Shown in pieces: positions 51,394 through 60,591 of a stretch of DNA of 64,000 bases; positions within the stretch are counted from its first letter, which is position 1; every line of letters starts with the position of its first letter. Source of the DNA: Franzmannia pantelleriensis. GTDB lineage: Bacteria; Pseudomonadota; Gammaproteobacteria; Pseudomonadales; Halomonadaceae. Where the stretch lies: NCBI RefSeq assembly GCF_900102875.1, contig NZ_FNGH01000017.1, positions 1 to 64,000 of the forward strand, in the 5' to 3' direction. Below the pieces are notes generated by a model, which was given only the letters and a program-made list of their open reading frames with translations, had not been told where the DNA came from and did no database searches. Both the position numbers and the translations under genes were made by a program.

Positions 51394-51428
51394 GTCGTGC
51401 ACCGTCGGTTCCATCTGAGTGACCTCTC

Positions 51429-52283
51429 ATGCTCAATCACGATCATCTCCACGTTGCCGCCGCCCAGCTCGACTGCCGCCTCGGCGATATCGACGCCAAC
51501 CTCGCCCGCCACCGCCCGCTGATCGATGCGGCACGCACCAGCGGCTGCGAGCTGCTGGTGTTTCCCGAGCTGTCGCTGACCGGCTATGGCCTCGGGCCGG
51601 GCGTGCTGGAGGTTGCCATGCACGCCAGCGACCCGCGCCTGACCGAGCTGGCCCAGGCCTGCGGCGGGATGCGTACCCTGGTGGGGTTCGTCGAGGAGGC
51701 AAGCCCCGGCGAGTGCTATAACGCCATGGCCGTGCTCCATGACGGCGCAGTGCAGGCGGTACACCGCAAGCTCAACCTGCCCAGTTACGGCGGCCTGGAG
51801 GAGGGCAAGTGGTTCACTCCCGGACGCCAGCTGACCACCTTCAACGTGCGCGGTGGATGGACGGCCAGCACGCTGATCTGCGCCGATCTGTGGAATCCGG
51901 CGCTGGTGCACGCTGCGCTGCTGGGTCGCCCGGAGGTACTCTGCGCGCCGATCAACTCGGCCAGCGGCATCGTCAGCCAGGCGTTCTCCAACGAGCACAA
52001 CTGGACCACCAATCTTCAGTTCTATGCCATGACCTACGGCACCCCGATGATCATGGCCAATCGCCTTGGCATGGAGCATGGCAGCCACTTCTGGGGCGGT
52101 TCGCGGATTCTCGGCCCGCGTGGCGAAACACTGAGCGCCGCCGGGGACGATGAAGCCCTGCTCCAGGCCCGGCTCTCACGACGCGCGATTGCCGAGGCAC
52201 GCTTCGAGTTGCCCACCCATCGCGATGCCGACACGCCGCTGATTCGCCAGCTGCTTGACAAAGAGTTGACAAAAAATGCATGA
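51429..52283 (+). CDS. Carbon-nitrogen hydrolase (nitrilase-superfamily amidase)
   Basis: The 284-residue protein has the nitrilase-superfamily triad: Glu47 in FPELSLTGYG, Lys114 in HRKLNLP and Cys151 in LICADLWNPA. The pattern favours amide or ureido hydrolysis rather than nitriles. The N-terminus aligns from residue 7 with the beta-strand HVAAAQLDC. No operon partner is evident: a terminator precedes it and the next gene begins 120 bp later. The substrate is unknown. Confidence 0.88.
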   Translation: MLNHDHLHVAAAQLDCRLGDIDANLARHRPLIDAARTSGCELLVFPELSLTGYGLGPGVLEVAMHASDPRLTELAQACGGMRTLVGFVEEASPGECYNAMAVLHDGAVQAVHRKLNLPSYGGLEEGKWFTPGRQLTTFNVRGGWTASTLICADLWNPALVHAALLGRPEVLCAPINSASGIVSQAFSNEHNWTTNLQFYAMTYGTPMIMANRLGMEHGSHFWGGSRILGPRGETLSAAGDDEALLQARLSRRAIAEARFELPTHRDADTPLIRQLLDKELTKNA

Positions 52284-52402
52284 AAATCATCGCTATCTCA
52301 CTCTATACTGAAACAGCATCGCCGTATGCATGGATGCCAAGACGCAAGACTCAAGGATCATCAAGAAGCCGGAAGCCACTCCCAAAAGAAAGGAACCACC
52401 CC

Positions 52403-52804
52403 ATGATGAAGAAGCTCTCTCGAGTCCTCAGCCCGCTGTTGATCGCCTTTCTGGTACTCGGCAGCTTTTCGGTAGCCGCCGCGCCACAACCCGCGCCCTC
52501 CGGTTCGCTGGTCTCCACTCAGGATGCCCTGAGCGCCGACCAGGTCAGCGCCGACCGCGAGCGCATCAACGAGATGCTGTCGCGCCAGGACGTGCAGGAT
52601 CAGTTGGTCGCCCAGGGTGTCGATCCGGCCGACGTCGAAGCTCGCGTTGCCGCGCTGTCCGACGCCGAAGTGCGCCAGATGGCCGAACAGCTCGACGACC
52701 TGCCGGCCGGTGCCAGCGTGGTCGGGGCACTGGTCTTCATCTTCGTACTGCTGCTGGTCACCGATCTGCTCGGCCTGACCAACGTCTTCCCGTTCACGCG
52801 TTGA
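52403..52804 (+). CDS. PA2779-family membrane-anchored protein
   Basis: The 133-residue protein has a signal-like N-terminus (residues 1-27, ending SVAAA), an acidic helical middle (residues 38-100) with DADVEARVAALSDAEVRQM-type repeats of charge (here DPADVEARVAALSDAE), and one C-terminal transmembrane helix (about 105-125, VVGALVFIFVLLLVTDLLGL). Function is unknown. It always appears beside the PA2778-type peptidase in genomes I know of, and here the peptidase starts 9 bp later. The start at 52403 follows AAAGGAA. Confidence 0.8.
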   Translation: MMKKLSRVLSPLLIAFLVLGSFSVAAAPQPAPSGSLVSTQDALSADQVSADRERINEMLSRQDVQDQLVAQGVDPADVEARVAALSDAEVRQMAEQLDDLPAGASVVGALVFIFVLLLVTDLLGLTNVFPFTR

Positions 52805-52813
52805 GGCAATCGC

Positions 52814-53797
52814 ATGTCTCATCTGCTTGAACGGCATGCGCCGCGACAGCAGTCAGAACGGCAAGCATGGAACGCCCGCACAGCGGGCGTTCTGCTGTTG
52901 ATGGCTGCCTTTCTGCTGCTCAGCGGCTGCGCCACCAGCCCGCGCCTGGCCAGTCCCGGTGACATGGGAATTGCCGAGCGCACCTACATCGATGGCGTGC
53001 CCTTCCATGCCCAGCGCGACTACCAGTGCGGCCCGGCCTCGCTGGCCATGGTGCTCAACCATTCCGATGTCGATGTCAGCGTTGACACCCTGATTCCCCA
53101 AGTCTTCCTGCCCAACCGCGACGGCAGCGTACAGCCCGAGATGCAAGCCACCGTGCGCCGCTACGACCGCGTCAGCTTCGTGCTCGACGGCAACTTCTCG
53201 TCGCTGCTCAAAGAGCTCGACGCCGGTCATCCGGTGGTGGTGATGCAGAACCTGTCGCTACCGCTTTGGCCAATGTGGCACTACGCGGTAGCCATCGGCT
53301 ACGACCTCGACGAACAGCTGATGACGCTGCACAGCGGCGAAGAAGCCAACCGCCAGGAATCGTTCCGTCGCTTCGATGCCACCTGGGCACGCAGCGAGCG
53401 CTGGTCGATGGTCGCGCTTCCCCCCGGCGAGCTGCCGGTGAGTGTCGGGCCACGCCGGGCCATGGACGCGATCGCCTCCTTCGAACAGGCCAACGATGCC
53501 GAGGCCGCGCTGCCCGCCTGGCACGCCGTGACCGAGCGCTGGCCGCAGGACGCCATGGCCTGGTTCGCGCTGGGTAATGCCGAATACAGCGTCGGGCACC
53601 CCGAGGCCGCCGCCGAGGCCTTTCAGCATGCCACTGACCAGCAGCCAGACATGGCTGTGGCCTGGCTCAACCTGGGCCTGACCCTCGAAGGTCTTGCGCG
53701 ACGCGATGAGGCGCGCCTGGCGTTGCAGCAGGCCGCTGCCCTGCCCAGCCGCTGGCAGGACGACGCCGATCAGGCCCTGCGCCGCTTCAGCGACTAA
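52814..53797 (+). CDS. PA2778-family C39-like cysteine peptidase lipoprotein with TPR domain
   Basis: The 327-residue protein has an N-terminal basic region, a hydrophobic segment and a lipobox LLSGC (about residue 39), then a C39-like papain-fold peptidase domain with the catalytic Cys in YQCGPASLAMVLNH and His in WHYAVAIGYD, then a C-terminal TPR region (about 225-320, including AMAWFALGNAEYSVGHPEAA). C39 domains usually cleave double-glycine leader peptides, but no bacteriocin-like precursor or exporter lies nearby. It forms a pair with the PA2779-type gene. Confidence 0.87.
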   Translation: MSHLLERHAPRQQSERQAWNARTAGVLLLMAAFLLLSGCATSPRLASPGDMGIAERTYIDGVPFHAQRDYQCGPASLAMVLNHSDVDVSVDTLIPQVFLPNRDGSVQPEMQATVRRYDRVSFVLDGNFSSLLKELDAGHPVVVMQNLSLPLWPMWHYAVAIGYDLDEQLMTLHSGEEANRQESFRRFDATWARSERWSMVALPPGELPVSVGPRRAMDAIASFEQANDAEAALPAWHAVTERWPQDAMAWFALGNAEYSVGHPEAAAEAFQHATDQQPDMAVAWLNLGLTLEGLARRDEARLALQQAAALPSRWQDDADQALRRFSD

Positions 53798-53858
53798 CCT
53801 TTCCTACACCCTTCAGCCACGCTCCCCCGCAAGCGAGCGTGCCACTCAGGAGATTCCC

Positions 53859-54794
53859 ATGCGCATCGCGATCTACGGCACCGGTGGCGTTGGTGGCTAC
53901 TTCGGCGGCCGTCTGGCCGCCGCTGGCGAGGATGTCACCTTCATTGCCCGCGGTGACCATCTCGCTGCCATCCAGCGCGATGGCCTCAAGGTCCAAAGCA
54001 TCCACGGCGACTTTCAGGTCGTTCCGGCCCAAGCCAGTGACGACCCGGCAAGCGTCGGGCCGGTCGACTTGGTAGTCGTTGCCGTCAAGGCCTGGCAGGT
54101 CGCCGATGCCGCAGCGGCCATGGCGCCGCTGCTGGGACCCGAGACCTGCGTGCTGCCGCTGGAGAACGGCGTCGAGGCCGCCGACCAGCTGGCACGAGAG
54201 GTCGGAGCTGACAGGGTCATCGGCGGGCTGTGCGGCATCCTCGCCTGGCGCGAGGCACCGGGTGTGATACGTCATGCCGGCATCGACCCCTTCATTCGCC
54301 TGGGCGAGCTCGATAATCGCAAGAGCAAGCGTGTCGCCACCATCCGCGAATGCCTGGCAAGTGCCGATGGCATGACCGCCGAAATCGCCGAGGATATTCA
54401 GGTAGCGATCTGGAGCAAGTTCCTGTTCATCTGCGCCATGAGCGGTATCGGCAGCATTGCGCGGGCACCGATTGGCATAACCCGGCGTCTGCCCGACAGC
54501 CGTGCACTGATCGAGTCGATCCTCGAGGAGATCTACCAGGTGGGGTTGGCCAAGGGCGTCGCCCTCCCCGACGATGCCGTGGCAAGGGCCATGAAATTCA
54601 TCGACGCGCTGCCGGAAAAGAGCACCGCCTCGATGCAGCGCGATATCACCGCGGGACGGCCGTCGGAGCTGGAATCACAGAACGGTGCCGTGGTGCGACT
54701 GGGGATCGAGCTCGGCGTGGCCACCCCGGTCAACCGGGTGATCCACGCCGCGCTGCTACCCCAGGAGCTGGCGGCCCGTGAGGCCGCCGACTAG
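53859..54794 (+). CDS. 2-dehydropantoate 2-reductase family protein
   Basis: The 311-residue protein is a ketopantoate reductase (PanE/ApbA) type enzyme. It has the NADP motif IYGTGGVGGYFGGRL, the substrate/cofactor region PLENGVEAADQL, and the C-terminal helical domain with the catalytic Lys expected in VAIWSKFLFICAMSG and the Glu/Ser region RPSELESQNGAV. It may supply pantoate for coenzyme A, but paralogues with other 2-keto acid substrates are common. The start at 53859 follows AGGAG. Confidence 0.9.
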   Translation: MRIAIYGTGGVGGYFGGRLAAAGEDVTFIARGDHLAAIQRDGLKVQSIHGDFQVVPAQASDDPASVGPVDLVVVAVKAWQVADAAAAMAPLLGPETCVLPLENGVEAADQLAREVGADRVIGGLCGILAWREAPGVIRHAGIDPFIRLGELDNRKSKRVATIRECLASADGMTAEIAEDIQVAIWSKFLFICAMSGIGSIARAPIGITRRLPDSRALIESILEEIYQVGLAKGVALPDDAVARAMKFIDALPEKSTASMQRDITAGRPSELESQNGAVVRLGIELGVATPVNRVIHAALLPQELAAREAAD

Positions 54795-54805
54795 CTGCGT
54801 GCCAC

Positions 54806-55282
54806 TCAGTCGCGCTGGTAGGTACCCACCAGGCGGTTCATGCCCAGCAGGTGTGGCTCGACTTTCTCCAGCAGCTGGCTGAGGGTCAAGCCGGCGGGCA
54901 GGTCGAGTTCGGCATCCAGCGCCAGCACCCAGAAGTAGTAGAGATGCAGGCCGTGCCCTTCCGGGGGCATCGGTCCCATGTAGCCGCTACCACCGCCGTC
55001 GTGGACCCCGGTCGTGCCAGTGTTCGTGGCCTCCTCGAGCGAAGTGACCGAGCCCGGCAGGTTATACAGCACCCAGTGCACGAAACCGTACTGCCCCTCC
55101 TTGACCAGCGGTGCATCCGGGTCATGGCAGATGACCGCATAGCCCTTGGTGCCCTCCGGCGCCCCCGACCAGCTGAGCGCTGGCGAGACGTTGTCGCTTT
55201 CACCGGTATGCTTGCTGGGGATCTTGCCATGAGCGGCAAAGGCCGCACTCTCTACCTGCATGGTCGACAGAGCGAATGCCAT
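54806..55282 (-). CDS. YbhB/YbcL-type phosphatidylethanolamine-binding-like (PEBP) protein
   Basis: The 158-residue protein has PEBP-family motifs HTGESDNVSPALSWSGAP, DPDAP, FVHWVLYNLP and a glycine-rich GGSGYMGPMPPEGHGLHLYYF stretch (residues 97-117). Function of bacterial members is unclear; some inhibit proteases. It starts at 55282. A longer frame to 55579 would run through an intergenic region and into the TetR gene. No signal peptide is evident. Confidence 0.9.
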   Translation of the reverse strand: MAFALSTMQVESAAFAAHGKIPSKHTGESDNVSPALSWSGAPEGTKGYAVICHDPDAPLVKEGQYGFVHWVLYNLPGSVTSLEEATNTGTTGVHDGGGSGYMGPMPPEGHGLHLYYFWVLALDAELDLPAGLTLSQLLEKVEPHLLGMNRLVGTYQRD

Positions 55283-55350
55283 CGTGGGCGTCCTCCTTGG
55301 TCTGGCGTGGATGTCACGGTGACTCAGCATCGAAGAAGCCGGCGCAGCTG

Positions 55351-55989
55351 TCAACGCTGCGCCCCCGACTCGGCAGGCGCCGCCCATCGCTGCTGCAACA
55401 GGCGCTCGGCGCGTCGTAGGCGCCTGTCGAGATAGTCTCGCGTGTGCTGCTGGCCGGGCGTCTCGTCGTGGGCCCAGACGCGCAGCGTGGCAACGAACAG
55501 CGCGGTCAAGCCGACCTCCTCGAGCTGCGCGCGACGCGTGCCGTAGCGTGCCTCGAGCATCGCCGCCTCGCGCAACCACTGAATCGTTCGCGAGAGGTCG
55601 AAGACCATCGGCACCCAGGTGTGCAGGTGCGGCAGGTGGGCCTTGCTGCGCAGCATCTCTACGCTGACCCGACGATGCGAAGCCAGCGCATCGAACCAGG
55701 CCAGCAGGCAGTGCTCGATGCGGTTACGCGCTGCCCAGGCAGCGAAACCGGCAGGCTTGTCGGCCAGCATGGCGCGCCAGCCACGCAGGAACCAGGCGTC
55801 GGCCACGGCGTCGAGATCGCGGTAGTGGTCGAGCACCGCGGTCGCCGGCACGTCCAGTGCCGCAGCCACTCGGGTCAGCTCGACGCCTTCCCAGCCCTCG
55901 TCTTCTGCCATCGCCAGCGCCTCAACCAGAATCCGCTCAGCAAGCGAATCGGCGGGTAGCGCATCACGGTAAACGGGCGTCATTGCCAT
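55351..55989 (-). CDS. TetR-family transcriptional regulator
   Basis: The 212-residue protein has an N-terminal TetR helix-turn-helix (about residues 15-62, with [28 protein letters not shown]) and a helical ligand domain. It starts six bases after AGGAGG at 55989. A COQ9-like domain is an alternative reading for the C-terminal half. Its target is unknown; divergent yjbQ and downstream PEBP are the nearest candidates. Confidence 0.78.
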   Translation of the reverse strand: MAMTPVYRDALPADSLAERILVEALAMAEDEGWEGVELTRVAAALDVPATAVLDHYRDLDAVADAWFLRGWRAMLADKPAGFAAWAARNRIEHCLLAWFDALASHRRVSVEMLRSKAHLPHLHTWVPMVFDLSRTIQWLREAAMLEARYGTRRAQLEEVGLTALFVATLRVWAHDETPGQQHTRDYLDRRLRRAERLLQQRWAAPAESGAQR

Positions 55990-56059
55990 CGGAGTCCTCC
56001 TGACGCGAGGTTGCCTGTGCTATTACCATAGGCCCCATCCCACACCGGAGGAAACTACC

Positions 56060-56479
56060 ATGTGGCACCAAACGGAGATTCGTCTGGCCGCAAGATCCCG
56101 CGGCTTTCACCTGATTACCGACGAGGTGGTCGCAGGCGTAGCGGCACTTGGCGAGTGTGAGATTGGCCTGCTGCACCTGCAGCTGCTGCACACCTCGGCC
56201 TCGTTGACGCTCAACGAAAACGCCGACCCCGATGTGCGCCATGACATGGACGCGTTCATCCGCCGCCTGGTGCCCGGCGACCTGCCCTACTTCCGGCATA
56301 CCCTGGAGGGCCCGGACGACATGCCCGCCCATGTGGCGGCCAGCCTGTTCGGCACCCAGCTGACCCTCGCGGTGCGCGGCGGGCGCCTGGCTACCGGCAC
56401 CTGGCAGGGAATCTGGCTGGGCGAGCATCGCGACCACGGCGGTCCGCGCCGCCTTATTGCCACCCTCAACGGCGCGTAG
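56060..56479 (+). CDS. yjbQ: YjbQ-family protein (secondary thiamine-phosphate synthase type)
   Basis: The 139-residue protein contains the family hallmark [19 protein letters not shown] and the C-terminal [13 protein letters not shown] motif. E. coli YjbQ shows weak thiamine-phosphate synthase activity; the physiological role is unclear. GGAGGAA precedes the ATG. It converges with the PhnA gene, with 8 bp between stops. Confidence 0.92.
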   Translation: MWHQTEIRLAARSRGFHLITDEVVAGVAALGECEIGLLHLQLLHTSASLTLNENADPDVRHDMDAFIRRLVPGDLPYFRHTLEGPDDMPAHVAASLFGTQLTLAVRGGRLATGTWQGIWLGEHRDHGGPRRLIATLNGA

Positions 56480-56487
56480 GCGTTGCC

Positions 56488-56844
56488 TCAGACCTTTTTG
56501 ACAAAGGCCGAGGTGAGCTTCAGCGGGCCGATGCCTTCCACCTTGCAGTCCAGGTTGTGGCCGCCCTCGGCATCGCCCTCGATCAGGCGAATGCTCTTGA
56601 CCTTGGTTCCCACCTTGATCACCGAGGAGGAGCCCTTGACCTTGAGGTCCTTGATCACCGTCACGCTGTCGCCGTCGGCCAGCAAGTTGCCGTTGGCATC
56701 GCGGGCCTCCAGGACATCCTCGACTCCCTCAGCCGCTTCATCGTCGGGCGTCCATTCATGGCCGCACTCGGGGCACAGGTACTGAATGCCGTCATGATAG
56801 GTAAATTCGGACCCACAGGCCGGGCAGTTGGGCAGCGCGCTCAT
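56488..56844 (-). CDS. PhnA/YjdM-family zinc-ribbon protein
   Basis: The 118-residue protein has an N-terminal zinc ribbon with [21 protein letters not shown] at residues 8-28 (CPAC and CPEC pairs) and a C-terminal PhnA domain with [21 protein letters not shown]. Despite the name, alkylphosphonate use is not a proven role for this family. AGGAG precedes the ATG at 56844. Confidence 0.92.
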   Translation of the reverse strand: MSALPNCPACGSEFTYHDGIQYLCPECGHEWTPDDEAAEGVEDVLEARDANGNLLADGDSVTVIKDLKVKGSSSVIKVGTKVKSIRLIEGDAEGGHNLDCKVEGIGPLKLTSAFVKKV

Positions 56845-56976
56845 GGCAGGCTCCTGATCAGGGGATTGAAGGCCCGCAAGCCTACACCGCCGGGCGGGCA
56901 GGCTCCACTACCGCCTTTGCAAGCCGGCTTCCAGGCTGCTAGGTTGGCGCTGTACATATACCACAGGAGGTAGCGG

Positions 56977-57180
56977 ATGGATCCCGCCGTCAATAGCGCC
57001 GTCAGCGAGTCGTTAGTCCTGCAGCAGGCCCAGGCCGCCCAGCAAGCGCAAATGCAGGTATTCCGCGAAGCGCTGGATACGCAGCAACAGCAGGTCACCG
57101 CGCTGATGGAATCCGCGTCGGCCGAGCCTCAACTGGCCAGCGAAGGCCATATCGGCACCTTGATCAACACCACTGCCTGA
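56977..57180 (+). CDS. YjfB-like putative motility protein
   Basis: The 67-residue protein begins MDPAVNSAVSESLVLQQAQA and is helical and Gln-rich with a conserved C-terminal GHIGTLINTTA-type end. This is the pattern of the small YjfB family, some of which are linked to flagellar regulons. AGGAGG precedes the ATG and a hairpin follows the stop. No flagellar gene is nearby. Confidence 0.75.
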   Translation: MDPAVNSAVSESLVLQQAQAAQQAQMQVFREALDTQQQQVTALMESASAEPQLASEGHIGTLINTTA

Positions 57181-57204
57181 GGCGACCGACGTCCACCATC
57201 ACCC

Positions 57205-57235
57205 ACGAGCCCCGGTATCGCCGGCGGCTCGTTTT
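57205..57235 (+). terminator. Rho-independent terminator after the YjfB-like gene
   Basis: The stem ACGAGCC-CCGG/CCGG-(c)-GGCTCGT with loop TATCG is followed by TTTTCG. This is the clearest intrinsic terminator in the window, 24 bp past the stop codon. Confidence 0.8.
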
Positions 57236-57249
57236 CGTACGAGCCCATC

Positions 57250-57891
57250 ATGAACCATGCGCCCGTTAGCCTCGATGTCTTCAGCGACTTTGTATGCCCG
57301 TTCTGCTACCTGGAGGAGCCCGAACTCGATGCTTTGAACGCGCGGTTTAGTGACCAGTTGACGATCCGCTGGCGCGCTTTCGAACTGCGCCCGACGCCGG
57401 CACCGACGCTCGATCCCGACGGCGACTACCTGCACGACATCTGGGGCCGTGCCGTCTACCCCATGGCCAGGGAGCGCGGCATGACGCTGCGCCTGCCTCG
57501 CATCCAGCCACGCTCACGGCTGGCGCATGAGGCCACTGCCTGGGCCGAAGCAAGATCCCGCGAGGCCGGCGCTGCCCTTCGTCACGCGCTGTTCCGCGGC
57601 TTCTTCGAAGACAGCCTCGACCTCGCCGACAATGAGGCACTGTGTCACACCGCCGTCACCCTGGGCCTCTCGCTCGACGTCGAGGATCTGCGCCAGGCGC
57701 TCGCGGAGGGTCGCTATACCCAGCAAGTCCTCGACGATCAGCAAATCGCCGGCGAGCTCGGTATTCAGGGCGTACCCGGGCTGCGCTTCGCCCTCAACGG
57801 CGAGCACGCCGGTATCCTCGAAGGCGCCCAACCGCGCCGCCAGCTACTGTTAGCGGTGGAGCGCCTGCTGGACCTGGCCCAGCAGCACTGA
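57250..57891 (+). CDS. DsbA-family (FrnE-like) thiol-disulfide oxidoreductase
   Basis: The 213-residue protein has the DsbA/FrnE thioredoxin-fold with CxxC motif CPFC at about residues 16-19 (DFVCPFCYLEEPELD), the helical insert with GARLAHEATAWAEARSR-like helices (here SRLAHEATAWAEA), and the cis-Pro loop in GIQGVPGLRF. There is no signal peptide, so it is cytoplasmic, as FrnE members are. It overlaps in context with the next gene (2 bp gap). Confidence 0.9.
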   Translation: MNHAPVSLDVFSDFVCPFCYLEEPELDALNARFSDQLTIRWRAFELRPTPAPTLDPDGDYLHDIWGRAVYPMARERGMTLRLPRIQPRSRLAHEATAWAEARSREAGAALRHALFRGFFEDSLDLADNEALCHTAVTLGLSLDVEDLRQALAEGRYTQQVLDDQQIAGELGIQGVPGLRFALNGEHAGILEGAQPRRQLLLAVERLLDLAQQH

Positions 57892-57893
57892 CC

Positions 57894-58787
57894 GTGTCGC
57901 CCCGTCCCATTCTCGTGCTAGGCGGCACCGGCTTTGCCGGTCGCGCCATCGTCAGGGAGCTAATCGAACGCGGCCACTGTGTACGGCTCGCCGCCCGACA
58001 CCCTGAAATGCCTGATTGGTACGACGAGGGCGATCCTCTGGACCTGGTAACAGCGGACATCCGTGACGAGGTGGGTCTTGGCGCAGCACTCGAGGGCGCT
58101 GGTGGAGTCGTCAATGCGGTGAGTTGCTACGTGGAAAGCCGTGATACCAGCTTTGAGTCGATTCACGTTGATGGCGCGGCGCGGTTGGCACGGATGGCGC
58201 GCCAGGCGGGCGTAGCGCAGCTGGCGCAGATTTCCGGCATCGGCGCCAGCCACGATTCGCCGTCGGCCTATGTGCGCGCCCGCGCCGCCGGCGAGCGCGC
58301 CGTGCTCGAACATTTCCCCAAGGCGGTGATCCTGCGTCCCAGCGTGCTGTTCGGGCCTGGCGATGCCTTTTTGACGACGCTGCAGGGATTGACGCGACTA
58401 CCGCTGATCCCGCTGTTTGGACGCGGCCAGACGCGTCTACAGCCGCTACATGTCGACGACCTGGCTCGCGCCGTAGGCCGGCTATTCTCTGCCACCCCGC
58501 CGGCACGTCGGCTGTTCGAGCTGGGCGGCCCCGAGGTGCTCAGCTACCGGGAGATCCTCGAACGGGTGATGCGCGCCCAGGGGCTGCGCAAGCCACTGCT
58601 GCCGGTTCCGTTTGCGGTGTGGCGACTGCTGGCCGCCATGGCCGGGTGCCTACCCAACCCACCGCTGACCCGCGATCAGGTGCTGCTGATGCAGCAGGAC
58701 AACGTGGCAGGCACCGAGGTCGGGCACGTTGATGACCTCGGCATTCTGCCTCGCTCGCTGCAGGAGGGGCTGGACACGCAGCGCTGA
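57894..58787 (+). CDS. Complex I NDUFA9-type NAD(P)-binding epimerase-fold protein
   Basis: The 297-residue protein begins with the extended-SDR nucleotide motif LVLGGTGFAGRAIVRELIERG and has the family stretch GVAQLAQISGIGA and RPSVLFGPGDAFLTTL, as in NDUFA9-like or NmrA-like proteins. The catalytic Tyr-x3-Lys is not conserved in this group. The start is GTG at 57894, two bases after the DsbA-type stop, which suggests coupling. Function is unknown; quinone-linked roles are suggested for relatives. Confidence 0.8.
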   Translation: MSPRPILVLGGTGFAGRAIVRELIERGHCVRLAARHPEMPDWYDEGDPLDLVTADIRDEVGLGAALEGAGGVVNAVSCYVESRDTSFESIHVDGAARLARMARQAGVAQLAQISGIGASHDSPSAYVRARAAGERAVLEHFPKAVILRPSVLFGPGDAFLTTLQGLTRLPLIPLFGRGQTRLQPLHVDDLARAVGRLFSATPPARRLFELGGPEVLSYREILERVMRAQGLRKPLLPVPFAVWRLLAAMAGCLPNPPLTRDQVLLMQQDNVAGTEVGHVDDLGILPRSLQEGLDTQR

Positions 58788-58793
58788 CGTTTC

Positions 58794-59591
58794 CTAGGGT
58801 GCCAGCGTCGGCATGGCGCCACCGCACCCCTCGAACACCTCGCCGTCGCGGGTCACCCGCACCGAGGTCTCGAAGGGTGCGCCGCTCATGCTGTCGCGGC
58901 ACGCTTCGGGGGTAATCACCACCCGCAGGTAGTTACCCTCGGTGGTGGCGTGATAGACCCGCGAGCCCTCGCGACTGCCGGCTTCCGGCTCGGGCAGCTC
59001 GGTGCGCACGTCGCGATCGTCGAACGGCACCGATAAACGCATGCCCTCTTCGGTAATGGCCAGATTCCAGGCTGGCTCGGTGCCGGTGGCGCGGAAGCCG
59101 TGGTCGCGCGCCAGCTCGAACATCACACCATCCCAGGGGGCCAACGCGCGGCTGTCACTGAGCAGCAACAGCGTGCCGCCCAGCGTCGGCCAGCCGCCCT
59201 CCTCGCACTCGAGGCGGTGGCGTGCCACCTGCTCACGCCCCGCGAGGGGCTCAAGGTCTCCCTCCTGCAGATTGAAGTCGTCGCGCACCTGATTGACCGG
59301 CAGCACTTCGCCGATATGCGTCAACGACTCGCAGTAGTGCTCCCCGAGGGCAATCCAGTCGTCGCTGATGCGCAGCCTGGCGCCGAGCCAGCTGTCGGCC
59401 TGCTCCTCGCTCATGGCACTGACGCCGGGCTGATGAACGTCCACCAGCCGCCATTCGCCGACGAGGGCCGCATAGTCGCGGCTCAAGTCACTCTGCTCGG
59501 CGTCCTGCGCCGGTGGATCCTGCTCGCTGCCACAGGCACTCAGGCCCGCGATCAGTAGCGTCGCCGCCATCGTCCGTAATGCCTTGCTCAA
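58794..59591 (-). CDS. Lipoprotein with COG3650/META-like domain
   Basis: The 265-residue protein has a type II signal peptide (lipobox LSAC, Cys20), an acidic linker, a domain spanning about 40-160, and a C-terminal domain with FRATGTEPAWNLAITEEGMRL that is typical of the COG3650 group. A cysteine pair (ITPEACRDSM and VFEGCGGAMP) near the end may form a disulfide. Function is unknown. Confidence 0.78.
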   Translation of the reverse strand: MSKALRTMAATLLIAGLSACGSEQDPPAQDAEQSDLSRDYAALVGEWRLVDVHQPGVSAMSEEQADSWLGARLRISDDWIALGEHYCESLTHIGEVLPVNQVRDDFNLQEGDLEPLAGREQVARHRLECEEGGWPTLGGTLLLLSDSRALAPWDGVMFELARDHGFRATGTEPAWNLAITEEGMRLSVPFDDRDVRTELPEPEAGSREGSRVYHATTEGNYLRVVITPEACRDSMSGAPFETSVRVTRDGEVFEGCGGAMPTLAP

Positions 59592-59703
59592 GCTCGTACT
59601 CCTTGGTGTTGGCCATCTTCCGCCACTGCGGAAGCGTCAGGATAGCGCATCTACCCGCCCTACATCGCTATGCGAGTCGGTACAAACTCGACTCGCCCAT
59701 CGA

Positions 59704-60075
59704 CTAGTCCGGCAATCGCCCCTCACGGGCCAGGCGCCGACGCACCCAGCGATCATACAGCCAGGCCAACACCCTCTTGACCCCCGGCAGGTCGATCAGC
59801 CAGGCCACTGGCCTGAGTCGCGGCACCCGCTGCATCAACAACACATAGGCATCGATGCCATCGACGATGCACCCCTCGGCATCCTCGACGTGTAGCGACA
59901 GCAGCGCCGCCTGGGGGTCGATGCCCTTGTCGCGCAGCGTCTGTTGATGCGTCGTCACATCACACCAGTCAACACTATCGCCGGCTGCGCCAGCCCAGCG
60001 CTCATAGCGAGCCCGGTCGCGGCGACAACCAGGACAGACGGCATCGTAGTAGACCTTGAGAGGCGGCTGGTGCAT
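59704..60075 (-). CDS. DCC-family (DUF393) thiol-disulfide oxidoreductase-like protein
   Basis: The 123-residue protein begins MHQPPLKVYYDAVCPGC, giving the CxxC motif of the DCC family (here CPGC, with D before AV), and ends in a membrane-proximal basic helix (YDRWVRRRLA). The start at 60075 follows GGAGG; a start at 60141 would add 22 unrelated residues. Function is unknown. Confidence 0.85.
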   Translation of the reverse strand: MHQPPLKVYYDAVCPGCRRDRARYERWAGAAGDSVDWCDVTTHQQTLRDKGIDPQAALLSLHVEDAEGCIVDGIDAYVLLMQRVPRLRPVAWLIDLPGVKRVLAWLYDRWVRRRLAREGRLPD

Positions 60076-60196
60076 GGCTCCCTCCGGCTTGGTGAATGCC
60101 ACCAGGGTAACAGACGCTACGCTGGATTCGGCGCTAGCCACTGGCCCGGCGGCAAGAGTCCCAGCTTAGCGTGCAGCCCAGCAACGGCATTCCCCG

Positions 60197-60568
60197 TTAC
60201 CAAAGCCCCAGCTGCGTCGCCATCCAGCGCCCCGGCATAAGGGTACCGATGAAAGCGCCTATCAAGCCGACGTACGCGCCCAGCATCCATTCGCGGTGGC
60301 GCCGCACCTGCCCGCGAAGGATCGAGACGACGGCCACCGTCAGTGCCACCAGCACCCACACCGAGAGCAGATGTATGGGGCCCAGGTGTCCCACCAGCGG
60401 TAGCACCCCTCCGCCCAGCCAGAATGAGCTGAGCGCCGATACCGCCATGGCGGCGACCCAGACCACACCCAGCGAGCGATGAAGCAGCGTGCCTTTGCGC
60501 AGCAATAACACCAAGGCGCCTAGCCCCAGCGCCAGTAGCGACGATACGAGATGCAGCATCAGGGGCAT
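60197..60568 (-). CDS. DUF2306-type small membrane protein
   Basis: The 123-residue protein has four transmembrane helices (about residues 1-22, 32-52, 60-83, 97-117) and a conserved His in HRSLGVVWV and HREWMLG typical of the DUF2306 group. I chose the start at 60568, four bases after GGAGG. A frame to 60637 would place a 16-bp palindrome inside the gene. It is divergent from the PadR gene and is the probable PadR target. Confidence 0.78.
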   Translation of the reverse strand: MPLMLHLVSSLLALGLGALVLLLRKGTLLHRSLGVVWVAAMAVSALSSFWLGGGVLPLVGHLGPIHLLSVWVLVALTVAVVSILRGQVRRHREWMLGAYVGLIGAFIGTLMPGRWMATQLGLW

Positions 60569-60591
60569 GTTACCTCCGGCAGTCCACACAA

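Noticed and set aside
52266-52309. TTGACA and TATACT as a sigma-70 promoter for the PA2779-type gene
   Set aside because: The two hexamers are 32 bp apart, far outside the 16-18 bp needed. TATACT alone may still be a -10 element.
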